From NCBI GenBank assembly GCA_024516155.1, contig JAJJXM010000010.1:1008390-1072389 (forward strand): a stretch of DNA of 64,000 nt. The letters run 5' to 3'. The notes under the pieces were generated by a model that saw nothing but the letters and a program-made list of their open reading frames with translations, was not told the DNA's origin and made no database searches. How positions within the stretch are numbered: position 1 is the stretch's first letter; every line of letters starts with the position of its first letter. The DNA comes from Pyronema omphalodes (lineage: Eukaryota; Ascomycota; Pezizomycetes; Pezizales; Pyronemataceae). The position numbers were made by a program, and so were the translations under genes. Positions 45,019 through 56,300 of the stretch are shown in pieces.

Positions 45019-46513
45019 TCATCCCCATCTGTGGGACTCATCTCCATCTTCCCATGTTGTCTCTGAGTATGCAATCTCCGCCTTTGCCCTCTCAACCTCC
45101 TTTGCGTCTCCTGTGTTCTTTCCAATATTGTCACTAATCTTCACTGCAGGCTTGCCGTTTGCACTGGAGATCTTGATAACGATATTCAAAGGCACACTCT
45201 TCTTTCCTGCCAACTCCCCGCTTCGGTGAACAAAGTCGTTGGTCAAGAAAGTTCCAACTCCGAAGCTGGTAGCAAAGTTATGCTCCTCGGCCACCTGTTT
45301 GTACTCCAGGCACTTCTCGACATCGAGCGAGTCGGAGAAAACAATAGTCTTCCTCTCCGTGATTCCCTGGGAATCGTAAAACTTTCTCATAAGCTTTACG
45401 AACTTAGCTGGGTCCCCAGAGTCCTGTCTAGTTCCTGCAAAGATTTCGGCATAGGATTGTGGTGGGTCCACAAACTCGCACTTCTTCTTGAAACATTCTA
45501 GGAACTGAGGAGTACCAAAGGTGTCTGTGAGGGCAATAGTTAGGTTCTTTCCAAAGCACTTCACCCAGTTCTCCAAAGCAATAGCGTTGGCAGAGGTGTA
45601 GGTATCCGTTAAAGCCGCAATTCCCATCATCCACTCATGAGCTACGGTTCCAATGGGTGTCAACCCGAATCTGTGCGCAAAGTGTACGTTGGAGGTTCCT
45701 GACAGCATGCCATTTCCGTCCGGGTTTTGTGCAGCGTATTCCTTCTGAGCTCGTAACAGTCCATTGAGGACAAGTTCTTGTGTATGGTAGCTTCTTCGCC
45801 GGCGGGTTCCGAACTCCGAAAATGTGCAGCCGTTGGACAGTAACTGCAAACCCTTCTTGTAGGCATTTTCTTCCTGGCCATCATAGTCCCAGTCGGTGTC
45901 GGAGAAGCGGAAATAGCACTCGGAAACAAGTACTAATAGAGGAATCTCGTAGAGCATTGCTTCGACCCATTTTCCCTTGACTGAAATGCTTAAATCACCC
46001 TAAGCCGGCTATTAGAATTCACTTCGTAATGCGTAACGGAGTACAGTGGTGGGGGTGGAACTCACAAACTCGGTACGATCTGAAATCCTCTCCTCCTCCT
46101 CCGCTTGCTTGGCAAACCCGTGTACCGGCGTGAATGTCAAGGTGACTTGTTCGTTTGGCCGGAAGCGAAATTGTTTGAGGTATGCGATGTATTCATGTGG
46201 TAGGTAGCTACACTTTTGTGATAGAAATTCCTCCTCATCATCTGTCAAGGCTACTTGTGAGAGCTTCGAGACTTGTTCTTGTAACCAGTTGAATCCTTTA
46301 CGGGTCAGCTTGAGGTCTGGGGTGCGGTTGGTGAATGAATAGGTGCTGTCTGGTTCATAAGTTAGCTTGAGTCACAGCTGAGAAAAGAGCCATCGTGAAC
46401 GCACCAGCATCAGGATATGACTTCAGAACCGCCCATTGCATGGTAAGTTTATAAAGGTCAGTATCAAGAATCGAAGTGATGCCCATAAGGCTGGAGTCCT
46501 CGTTGGCGGGCAT
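45019..46513 (-). CDS. NPT1: Nicotinate phosphoribosyltransferase
   Basis: Three exons on the minus strand, 46405-46513, 46066-46349 and 45019-45999, give 457 aa. It converts nicotinate, PRPP and ATP to nicotinate mononucleotide in the NAD salvage (Preiss-Handler) pathway. Family signatures: SILDTDLYKLTMQWAVLKSY at the N-terminus, TYSFTNRTPDLKLTRKGF, KGKWVEAMLYEIPLLVLVSE, FSEFGTRRRRSYHTQELVLN, GTSNVHFAHRFGLTPIGTVA-HEW with the catalytic-region His, and the phosphate-binding FAGTRQDSGDPAKFVKLMRK. Length is a little above the yeast enzyme. The gene is divergent from DAM1 with 442 bp between starts; an AAACCCTA telobox lies at 46601-46608. Confidence 0.95.
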
Positions 46514-46955
46514 GGCGGAACGTGAGCTTGCAGAGCTTCTAGCGAAGTCCTAGTCGAAGCTTGATTGCGGGGTATTTAAGATGTTTATTTAGCGGGGCTG
46601 AAACCCTACGAGAATGGTTCGTTCGAAACGATGTACTTTTGGGTATAGTGATATCGGTTGTGCTAGAAAGGAAACTGAAATCACAGAGGGTTTTGAGTTT
46701 AGAAAATAAGTGGAGTTGGCAAAAAAATTATTAGCTGAATGTGAGAAATGCCGTATGATGCCATACAATCACCGTAACACAACTTTAAGGCTCAAAAACA
46801 CGCCCGGCTAACGAGAGGCGAAAGGGCTAGCTTTGACGCGACCACCGCATAATCCGCACCCCGCAGATTCGAAACCGCGACGAAACCGTGACGAAACGCG
46901 AAGCATCGCGACTTCACAGCACAACAAACTTCTTACAAGTCTTCGAAATAGAGTC
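46514..46955. promoter_or_regulatory. Divergent NPT1/DAM1 promoter region
   Basis: 442 bp between start codons. AAACCCTA at 46601-46608 is a telobox-type site on the NPT1 side. The DAM1 side is GC-rich (46840-46900). No further gene seen; a frame open upstream of the DAM1 start is not supported by the family. Confidence 0.45.
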
Positions 46956-47677
46956 ATGGATTCCTCACCCGATACCCCTCGCGCCCGCTCTCGCTCGCGG
47001 TCTCGTGGCCCTCGCGGCGGCACCCCACTTCGTCGCCCCAGTAGCCGCAGCTCCCTCCGTGCCTCGCAGTTTCCCTCCGCATTCCCACTTGACGACATGG
47101 CCTCAAAATTTGAGGAGCTATCCATTGAAACAGAAACCTTTGAATCTCACCTGGATGATTTAAAGATTATGCACAACAGCATCAACCGTTTCAATGAGAA
47201 CTTTGCGTCCTTCTTGTATGGACTCAACATGGATGCTTTCTGTATTGGATTCTCTGAAGCACCTGATAAGGAGAGCTTCCAAAGGGTTAAGGAGAAAGAG
47301 GAGAAAGCGGGTAAGTTATCATGCACAATTCGTACATAGTCAACAGGAGAAAGAGATGCTGACGGAATTTTAGCTGCCGCACAGCAACAACAGCAAGCCT
47401 CTATGCAGAAATCTGACTATGAAGATGATGGAGATACAACATTCATGTGAGAAATCTTAGATTTATGGTTACGTGATAGGTTTATACTGATTGAAATAGC
47501 ACGACGGGCAGCCCTCCAACACATCCAGTACCGGAACCTACACCAGCCAAACGTCCAGGAGTGAAGAAGACTCCGGCTACTAGAGGTGGTGCGGGGCGGG
47601 GGACAAGAGGAGCACGAGGAGGAACGGGTATTGCAAGAGGTAGAGGCACTAGGGGAAGCGGGTTGTCGTTTCGCTGA
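46956..47677 (+). CDS. DAM1: DASH complex subunit Dam1
   Basis: Three exons, 46956-47310, 47374-47446 and 47500-47677, give 201 aa. Dam1 is part of the fungal DASH/Dam1 ring that couples kinetochores to spindle microtubules. The N-terminal 40 residues are Arg/Ser/Pro-rich with SP and TP sites. The conserved Dam1 domain reads LSIETETFESHLDDLKIMHN then SINRFNENFASFLYGLNMDA and CIGFSEAPDKESFQR. A Gln run (AAAQQQQQ) and acidic stretch follow, and the C-terminus is a basic Arg/Gly-rich tail, consistent with microtubule binding and phosphoregulation. The start was chosen as the first ATG before the Ser/Arg-rich segment. Confidence 0.9.
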
Positions 47678-48527
47678 ACGGCTGTGGATCTGGTGGATGA
47701 GACGGAGTAATATCAACGGAACCTTCACAAGGATGAGGATATGGCAATACGTTATTGTCCCGAGAGCATAAAAATAATCACAAGGGATGCAGAAGTCATA
47801 CCCGATAGGGAAGACAAGGGGAGAAACTGCGTAGTCTCTAGGGATTGACATTATAATGCACAGGTGAGTGTAAACAGCCTATATCATTGCATTCCATTTC
47901 TCCATACTGAAAGAGAGTAGCAGTCCCGGAAAAGGAAGGGCATCATTTTATTAACGAAAATATGAGAATATTATATAACAATCATGTTTACTTATTGAAA
48001 CTAAAGAAAGTGGTCAGCCATGATACGCTGACTGCTGACTGAAACAAGAAGTGCTATGATCAAGAACTTTGCAACGCAGACAAACAATGCTGTGTATTGA
48101 GAAAACTGTGACATGATATCGCCGTATCCATAAGGCCATCGCGGCACTCGCACACAAAACCCATTCGAAACACGCAAGCAAACAAAGCAACCCGCAACCA
48201 TATGATTATGATCATCGAAATCGTGCCATCATAATCTATTTCCTGTAACCTTTGCCAAATGACCAAAATGAAACCCAAAATCACCCGACTCCGTAAAAAA
48301 GATAATGAAAAAGCATCCATTTTTCCATTTCTCTCGACACGATTGTGCGAACAAGCTCGTGTTTAGGTACATGGTTATCGTCGTAGTAATATGGGTGGGA
48401 AACATGAAAGTCATTTTCCACCACACAAAGAAATGATGTAAAAAAACAGAACAAAACGATTTAAAAAGGAAAAAAAAGACCTAAAAAGAAAACCCTAAAA
48501 CTAACCACTTTTTTCAACTCAGAGAAC
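47678..48527. other. Convergent intergenic region, DAM1 / eIF3c
   Basis: 850 bp between converging 3' ends with no recognised gene. Short minus-strand frames (48001-48426) have no similarity. A-rich tracts just before 48500 fit the 3' side of the eIF3c gene. Confidence 0.5.
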
Positions 48528-51283
48528 TTACGTCTTCATGGCTCCTCCGTGGAAGCCTGATTGCTGTTGAAATTGTACACTCTTTTGAGGTCTCTGTCCT
48601 CCTTCCCGGTCTCCCTCACGTCCGCCACGTCCTCCACGTCCCCGTCCACGTCCGCGGCCTCCTCGAGCACCACCACGCTGCTGTCCACCCTCCTGGAATC
48701 CTCCCTGTCCCTGCGTCTTCTGCTCAAGGAATCTTTCGTTCATCTCAGTGAGACCAGAGGCCTTGTCGGCAAGAGTAAGAGCCAAGCTCTGGAGTCTGGA
48801 GAGCTCAACACCCTTTCTGAAGATAATAGCGTTGTTTACCTGGTCAAGGGCAGCGGCAATCTCCTCGTGGGCGATCATCTTGGAGACGAGAGCGGCAACC
48901 TTGCGGTTGGAGAGGTCGAACATCTCGGTGAGACGGCTCAATGAGAGAGTATCGTAGTAGGGAGCGTAGGTGAAAAGGTATGTCCGTAATCCCTCCTCCT
49001 GGATCTTCTCGTTCAACATATCCTTGATCTTCTGGGGCTCGGGGAGGAGGTCCCAGATCTTGATGGCATGAATCAACTCGCTGGACTTCTTCCACTCACC
49101 GGCAGCCAAAGCCTTGGCAGCCTGCATGACGTGGTCCCTGGTGTTCTCGGGGGGTCCAGTAAAGATCTGGCGCTCGTGGTACTCAAGCATTCTGCGGAAA
49201 GTCTTGGAGATGACACGCTTCTTAACATCGGGGCTGGATCCGGAGGCAGCAAGGGCGGGAATTTCCAAAAGCATGGAGCAGGTGAGGTAAGCGCACTCCA
49301 AAAGCTCCAAGTTAATGTGCTGGTGGAACGGAAGCTGGCGCTGACGCTCGAGACGCTCCTGCTCGGGGGTAACCTGCTGGTAGCGCTGGATCTGGACACC
49401 CTGTGCCAAAAGCTCCTTCAGTCTTCCAGTTCCGCAGATCTCCTGCATAGCAGTCTGTGCCTCGAAGATCAAACCAGCACGGAAAGCGCAAAGTCCGACC
49501 TGAACAAGGGTTCTGTTATACAAGATCTGGGTGCTAACATCGGCACCATGGATTCCCTCCTGGAGATGGGACATGAGAAGCATGTCACGAGCCTTGTAGA
49601 ACTGGTTGTGAAGGGCGTAGTGGTAGATGTGGGAGAGCATGGCGCGGGTGCGGAGGACGGATGCGGCATCGTGCTGGTAGAGGTGGGTGCAGAGGGCATG
49701 GAGGAGGTCGCTGGCGGGTTTGCTGACCATGTTGCGGGGGGAGATGGTCGAGTCGAGCTTGGCGGGGATGGCCTTCCAGGCGCGCTCCTCACCGGTGGTA
49801 ATAACCTGCTCAGGCTATGAAACAATTAGTCGTTGAAAATCATATCACTGATTCTGATAAATACCTTGAAGTAGACGTGGTCCAATCTACGCATGATAAC
49901 ACGGTTGAGGGCCTCATCGCTGGGGATGCTCTGCTTGTTGAGACGCTCGAGGTAGAGCTGAGATCTGAGGATAGAAGTGTAGAGAGTTCCCTCATCGCTA
50001 AGACGCTCAATGTACTCGGTGGTGTGAGGGTCAATGTGCTGCAACGAGCGAGTAAGCTCGTCGTCGAGTCTATCCACGATAGAAACAATGGATCCGGGGA
50101 CCTTGAAGGTCTCACCCTTCTCAGGCTGAGGGGGCTTCTCTTCGTCATCCCACTCCTCGGCGTTCTCAACAACAACAAACTCGTGGCTGGCCTCAAGAAC
50201 ATCAACCAAGACGTTGAACTCCTTCTCAGCGGACTTCCACTGCTCAACAGACATGTAGTTCTGGGACCCGGTGGTGAGGTCGAATCTGGTGGCGATCAAA
50301 GCAAGTAGGACCTTGATCTTCTGGTAGGGAGACTGAGCAACCTCCAAAAGCTTCTCCATAATCTTAATTTGCTCACCACGGTCGGTGTTCTTCTTACCAC
50401 GGCTCTCAATGATGACGCGGAGGTGCTTGAAGATACTCTCAGGAGTGTAGGAAAGAGTCTTTCCACCACGGCCAACAGTAGCGAATCCATCCTCGTCATC
50501 AGCTTCAGGAGCAACGTTTTGCATGGGAGTTCCCTTGGACTTCTTAGTGACGGTGACATCGGTAAGGTCCTCCTCAACCATGAACGCATCCTTGTCCTTA
50601 CGGAAAGTCTCGATCTCAGTCTCGTAGGTGCGGTTGTTACGCTTGACCTTCTGCTTAATGGCGTTAAGGGCACGGGCATTGGCAGCGTTCATCTTCTTGG
50701 CGGCAGCCTTGTCCTTGACTGTGTCGTTCATGAACTCCTCGAGCTCGGCGATAGCTTTGACATAGATCTTAGGAGTGGTGGTTCCAGCCTTCTGGACAGC
50801 ACGGTTGAGCTTGTCGAACTCTAATTTTGCAAGTCTGTATCAGCATCATTCTGCAGGCAAGCTTCCCGGGGGTCCCTGCCCCGCCCCGCCCCCGCTACCC
50901 CGCCATCCAACAAATACCAGGGAAAGAGAGCACCCACCAGAAGAAATAGTAACCCAGTCGTTGATCTTCTGTGCGTTCTCGATGGCCTTAATCATTCCTT
51001 CGATCTCCTCCATACGCTTGTCCTTCGCACTCTTGACGGTTCTCTTTCCATCCTCATCGTCGCTGTCATCACTCTCGGCTCCTCTCAAGAAGCGAGAACC
51101 ACCCTCTTCATCACTATCCTCATCGCTGCTGTCATCATCTTCGTCGTCCTCGGCAGAGTCGCTGCCGTCATCAGAGGAGCTTTCTTCCTCCTCCGACTCC
51201 TCCTCTTCGGAGTAGGAGAGCTCCTCCTCGTCGGAAGACGAAGATTCACTGTCGCTTAGACCGCCGTGGAAAAACCGAGACAT
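48528..51283 (-). CDS. NIP1: Translation initiation factor eIF3 subunit c
   Basis: Three exons on the minus strand, 50938-51283, 49865-50820 and 48528-49814, give 862 aa. It is a core eIF3 subunit that contacts eIF1 and eIF5 and the 40S platform. The N-terminus [20 protein letters not shown] opens a long Ser/Asp/Glu-rich acidic stretch (about 9-75), as in yeast Nip1. Next come [20 protein letters not shown] and [13 protein letters not shown], the conserved eIF3c-N region. The C-terminal half has [20 protein letters not shown] and a PCI domain (about 600-780; [40 protein letters not shown]). [15 protein letters not shown] RGG tail fills the last 60 residues. Length and order match the family. 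Confidence 0.95.
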
Positions 51284-52206
51284 GTTGGAGGCCCTTGGTT
51301 TGTCGTATTCAATTCTCGGGGTAAAACGGTGCTGGAGTCGGGTACTCGGGGCGCCGCAAATCGATAACGAGGGTCGAGTTTCGTTTGATTTGCCGTCGAG
51401 ATGCTCGTAATAGTCTGTTTCGCTGTGGTGAGGCTTTGGTCAAGCCGAAAATCTCAAAAAGCTTGGCGAGGTAGCCTTTTATAGTTAGTCGGTGCGGCGA
51501 CCTCAGTGCGAAAGCAGTCCCAAGTGTTTAAACAGCCAGCAACGAGCGAAATTCTTTGAGATTCACTTTTTCGCAAACATGATTTTCATAAGGGAGGCGT
51601 ATGATATAGGGCCATATGAAAATTATTAACGATCGGAATGGATTGCAAAAACATCACTTCACCGCTTTTACTGGAACTAATAAATATGGACAGCGCTATG
51701 CTTTCAGCATTATCACCATCATCCGAATATCATGAGAAGCTGTGAGAGGTTGCCGCAATGGCTGAAGCCCAAAATGAGGCACCTCTACCGCATTGTTGTC
51801 TCAGACAAAAAGCAACACCCTAGTTTCCATCATCAAAAAGCCCCTTGGTTCTTTCCTTGATGAAGGAGATGGATTGGATGCTGAACGTTATGTATCATGC
51901 GTCATTACCCTCTGGTGTCTCCAGCAGCCGCCGCTCCTCTAAACGATCACACGCTACTATGGGTGCCTGGTTCCGAATTCAAGTATATGGTCACCATACA
52001 GGTTTCTTTAATCCATATTTTTATGCAATCATGTTGGATTGATCCGAATCACCGTCGACAGAGGGTGTCCATACTCCACGAAACATGAGACCTCACGCAA
52101 ACTCACATAAACTCACTCGGTTTCTGACAGAAAAACACAAATAAATCAGCAAAGAAATTAATAAACAACAAACACCATTTGTGCAATAATTCTATTTACC
52201 TGATAC
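51284..52206. other. Intergenic between eIF3c start and FRG1-like 3' end
   Basis: 923 bp; eIF3c promoter at the left. No gene recognised in the remainder. A short plus-strand frame (51845-52042) has no similarity. Confidence 0.5.
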
Positions 52207-53059
52207 CTAATATGCAAACTTATCATGCTTTCCATGCTTAACCCGAAGGTCCAATAGTGCTTCGTGAAACCCTCCTTCCCGCTTTGCACGTCGCAACATC
52301 TTGACCTGATCATCGTCTAATGGCACTCCTGCCAATTCCTCAAGCTCTTTCCGACTAACTCTATCTTTCGCCCTTCCCTTCTCCTCCGACGCTCCCTCTT
52401 TCACCTTGACCTTATTTCTCTTCTGCAGTCTCACCGTCCAACCCTCTCTAAAACCAACATCATCTCTGTCTCCTCTAACCTGCACCCCCTTGCTAGTCTC
52501 CTCCACTCCCAAGAACTTCTCACGTACTGTAGTCCAAGCCCATCTACCATCTCTTCGTACTGGCACGAACTCTTCCTCCGCACTTATCGCCTCTCTCGTA
52601 GCAGTCAACACCCCGGTTTTATCACAGCTAAGATATTTCCCCAAGTGCGACTTTAATGAGTACTTTGTGCTGCTACCATAGACCTTAGCACAAATCCAAA
52701 CCTGCTGAACATCACTTGGTTCTGCAGTGCTAAGGTCTTCTCCGGTGATGAGTGTAAGTGGCGAACAGAAGACACTGCCGGCGGCATCTGCGGCGAGGGC
52801 GATAGGGGGGTTCGAGGCTAGGGTAAGCATGACAGGGCCGGTTAAATCCTCTGTAAAATATTAGACATGAATAACTAGAAATCCGAGGAATTTGGGAGCA
52901 CTGACCAAGCACCTCAGCGTCAGCCCATCCTTCAGTATCTTCATCATAAACTTTCTTGGGGGCTTTGGCGCTGGGCTCGGCGGCTGCGTCGTCGCCGTCA
53001 TCGGCAGCGCGCTTTCTCTTCTTCTTTTTTTCGCCTTTAAATCGTAGGGCTGAAACCAT
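52207..53059 (-). CDS. FRG1-like protein (nucleolar actin-bundling/RNA-biogenesis family)
   Basis: Two exons on the minus strand, 52906-53059 and 52207-52850, give 265 aa. The basic N-terminus RFKGEKKKKRKRAAD is a bipartite-like nuclear signal. GWADAEVLEDLTGPVMLT leads into the FRG1 fascin-like beta-trefoil, with WICAKVYGSSTKYSLKSHLG then KYLSCDKTGVLTATREAISA, EEFVPVRRDGRWAWTTVREK and FLGVEE. The C-terminus is a basic helical stretch. FRG1 proteins are nucleolar and linked to RNA processing and actin; the exact role in fungi is not settled. The gene is divergent from UTP10 (253 bp between starts), a ribosome-biogenesis gene, which fits a nucleolar role. An ACGCGT site lies between them at 53104-53109. 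Confidence 0.9.
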
Positions 53060-53312
53060 TGTTACGTGAGCTATCTGTGGTACGGCGAGAACTCGGGAGC
53101 TGGACGCGTTGTGCTTGAGGCAGTAAACGCGAATGTCCAGACGCGGCCTGATCTAGTCCTACAACAGATTAGGCCTCGTAATGCGGCTCTACGGGAATCC
53201 CCACTAGCTGCACGGGAATTCAAAAAAGTTCGCGGAATTTTGCAGCGCAACAACCTCACGTTCACCAACCCAAAATCTTAAATCCCAACTTTGGGATCAA
53301 AAATCAACAAAA

Positions 53313-56300
53313 ATGGCGTCCTCTCTCGCCAACCAGCTCGCGAAAATCGCGGCACAGACTACGAATACTCTCAACACCCGGAAGCTTAAGGCTATTCACT
53401 CTACTTCTTTGATTTTCGAGCCCTCAGTCGCTGCCACTCAGGACCTCGACACTGTTTACACCATTGCCTCGGAGGGTTTCCAGGAGCTATGTTTGCTTGA
53501 CGAGCGCTTTTACGTTTTTGAACGTAGTTTGTTCAGTGACAGCAGTAAGGATGTCGACCGGTTGCTTTTGACTAAAGATGAAGTCAAGGAGCTTGACCGC
53601 AGCATTGAGGCCTTCCTCGAGCTCGTCAGTGGGCGTCTTTTGCTTAGACCTGCTATGAATGCAGTTGAGTGGTTAGTTCGTAGATTCAGGTATGAATTAA
53701 TTCTCTACCACCTCTAAAAAGCTTCCTAACATTTGTACAGAGTTCATGATCAGAACACTACTGCGCTCCTCCTCGCCTTCCTTCCCTACCATGCAAACGC
53801 TACCCTTTTCCCTCAGGTCCTCAGTATCGTCAAGGCCAAGGACCTCTCCTCCGAGCTTCGGTTTTTGCGCCCATACCTCAAGCCCGCTGCACCAGTGCCT
53901 CGCCATGTCATCACCCACACTCTTTCTCACCGGCGCGAGACCCTCGACCTCCTGATTACCCATGTCATCTCAGTTGTTAAGGCCAGACGTGAGAGCCACC
54001 AGCTTCTCTCCTTTTTTGCGGCCGTCTCGGCCGAGGCTATCTCCCAGATGTGCGATGCTGCCCGTTCCTCCAATACTACTGGAGTTACTGAGGAGCTCGT
54101 TCTCCAGAAGACCCTTCCTATTCTCGAGGCCACCTTCCGTGCAAAGAAGACACCCGAGTTCCAGATTGGTGGATACATGCTTGCAACTATCGTTGTTTCT
54201 AAGATCCCTATGAAGGATGAAGTCTTGTTGGCCATCATGGCAGGAATTGTTGGTGGATTGTCTCCCGAGACAGTATCTTCTGCCTTAGCTTGTTTGGCCC
54301 TTATTGCCCAGGCAAGAACTGGAGAGATCTCTGCTCGCTTCCCCGAGGTTATCACTCAGAAGCTGCTTTCCATTGAGGACATTGAGTCCAGACTCCAGGA
54401 GATGGGCAAGAAGTACCGTGTTGACAACTTGGTTATTGGACTTTGCAACGGTATCATGGACAAGATGGGTGTCGAGTACGGCCCCAAGGAGTTGGGCAGT
54501 GTTGTCCGTCTTCTCGAGGAGTCCAGACTCGGACCCAAGGGACGCAAGGCCATTCTTGGTAACATTATTACCATCGCACAAGACCTCCAAGGTTTTGAGG
54601 AGAGGCCTGAGGATGAGTCTGATGCCAGAGACATTCTAGCCTCTGCTCTTGTTAAATGGTCCGAACAGGGTTCCAAGAAAATTGGGAAGACTTTGCAGCT
54701 CCTCATTGAGGAGAAAAAGGTTGATATTGAGAACCTCGAGCTTTCTCTCCGCGCTGTTATCGCACGCCCTGTTATTGCAGCGCCCAAGGAGGTCAAGGCC
54801 ATTGAGGCCGCACCTGTCAAGGAGCAAGTGACTCTCGAACAGCTTTTGGCTACGGTCCCCGCAATCGGTTCCACTGTCTCGTTCGTTGAGCCCAAAAAGA
54901 CCGCGAATACGAAGCTTTTTAGCCACCTTCAGCAGACGTTTCTTTATGCCCTTCGACAGCCCGAGGGAGTTCAAACTCTCTTTGCCCACCCTATTTTCGC
55001 TGGAAGTAAGGTGACCGATGCTCTTACCATATCTTTCCTTGCGAAGATCTGGACCCTTACTACCAACCCTGTCATGGCTAGAGTCGCTGCCATCAAGCAG
55101 ACCAGCAGGATCATCAAGACCAACTCTCATGCCAAGGTTGATTACCAGGCTTTGATTCCTCTTGCTTTGGCTGCTCTTTCCGACAGTGCTGAACGTGTTC
55201 GCCGTGAGGCTACTAACTTGGTCAACGTTCTTTTGGCTGTTTACGAGCAGCTCGACGATGTTGATACCTCCGCAGCCAAGAGGAGAAAGTCCAAGGGTGC
55301 TGACCTTGAGTACTGGGGTATTGACTCCATTTACGGATCCGGATCCGAGACCGACAAGCTCAAGGTTTTGGATGCCGCCGAGGCTCGCAAGTTCTTGGAG
55401 GTTGTTATTGCTCGTGGATTGCAAGAATGTACTCTTGACTCTGCTTACATTGGCAATGTCATCCAGAATGTCCTTGGAACTACCACCAAAGAGAGCAAGG
55501 AAGGAAAGCTCAAGTCCTCCGTCAAGACCCATGTTCTCGAGTTCTTGTCCAGTCACGCCGTCAATATTCCCAGTTTATCCGTTCAGCTTAAACTTCTTAC
55601 CATCCTCAACAATGTTTCCAACGCTTCTAGCTCCCGTGCCGAGTTCCTTCTTCCTGCTTTGAAGGCATGGATTTCTAACTCTCTCGCCGAGAACATTGAG
55701 GCCTGCGAGGAGGAGCGTATCGACATTAAGGAGGTTGAGGAGCAGATGGCTTCTGTTGTCGATGGCCAGGAGGGAATTTCTGACCTTATCAACATTCTCA
55801 GCTCTGATGTTGGAGGAGAGGGAATGGTCCTCGCTGCTGCTAAGCGTATCATTGCCGTTTGGGGATCACTTGAGGAAGATGCCAAGGTCCGCGTTGGTAA
55901 ACTCTTGCTCGAGCTCGTCATCAATGATACCGAACAACAGTTTATTGGAAGTTCTGAGGCTCTCGACGTCCTTCGCAACGTCAAGCTTCCTACTGCTGCA
56001 TTCCAGGTCATTATGGAGGAGGCTAGACTCGACCTTAAGGCTTCTCTTGGTATGAGAGGGTCTGGCCCTAAGCGCCAGAGGACCTCCACAGAGGGAGCTG
56101 CCGGAGACGAGAAAGAGGACAGGATTGCGGCCTCTATTCGCAACATCACCATTATCTCCGAGATCTTTGGTGCACAGGACCCTCGCAACCACTCCTCTGT
56201 TTTGGCCACTCTTTTCAGCATCTTGGGAGACTTGGGCAGTGTTGAGTTTGCCGGAATCACATACCTTCAGGGAGTTTTGCTTTCTTGTGCTCATGACATC

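Noticed and set aside
46833..46955. Upstream in-frame extension of DAM1
   Set aside because: The extension starts without a good ATG and has no family support; the ATG at 46956 gives the usual Ser/Arg-rich N-terminus.
54636..55556. Long minus-strand frames opposite UTP10 and others such as 56391-57164
   Set aside because: Antisense shadows of a long biased exon; low-complexity Ser/Leu composition and no domain.
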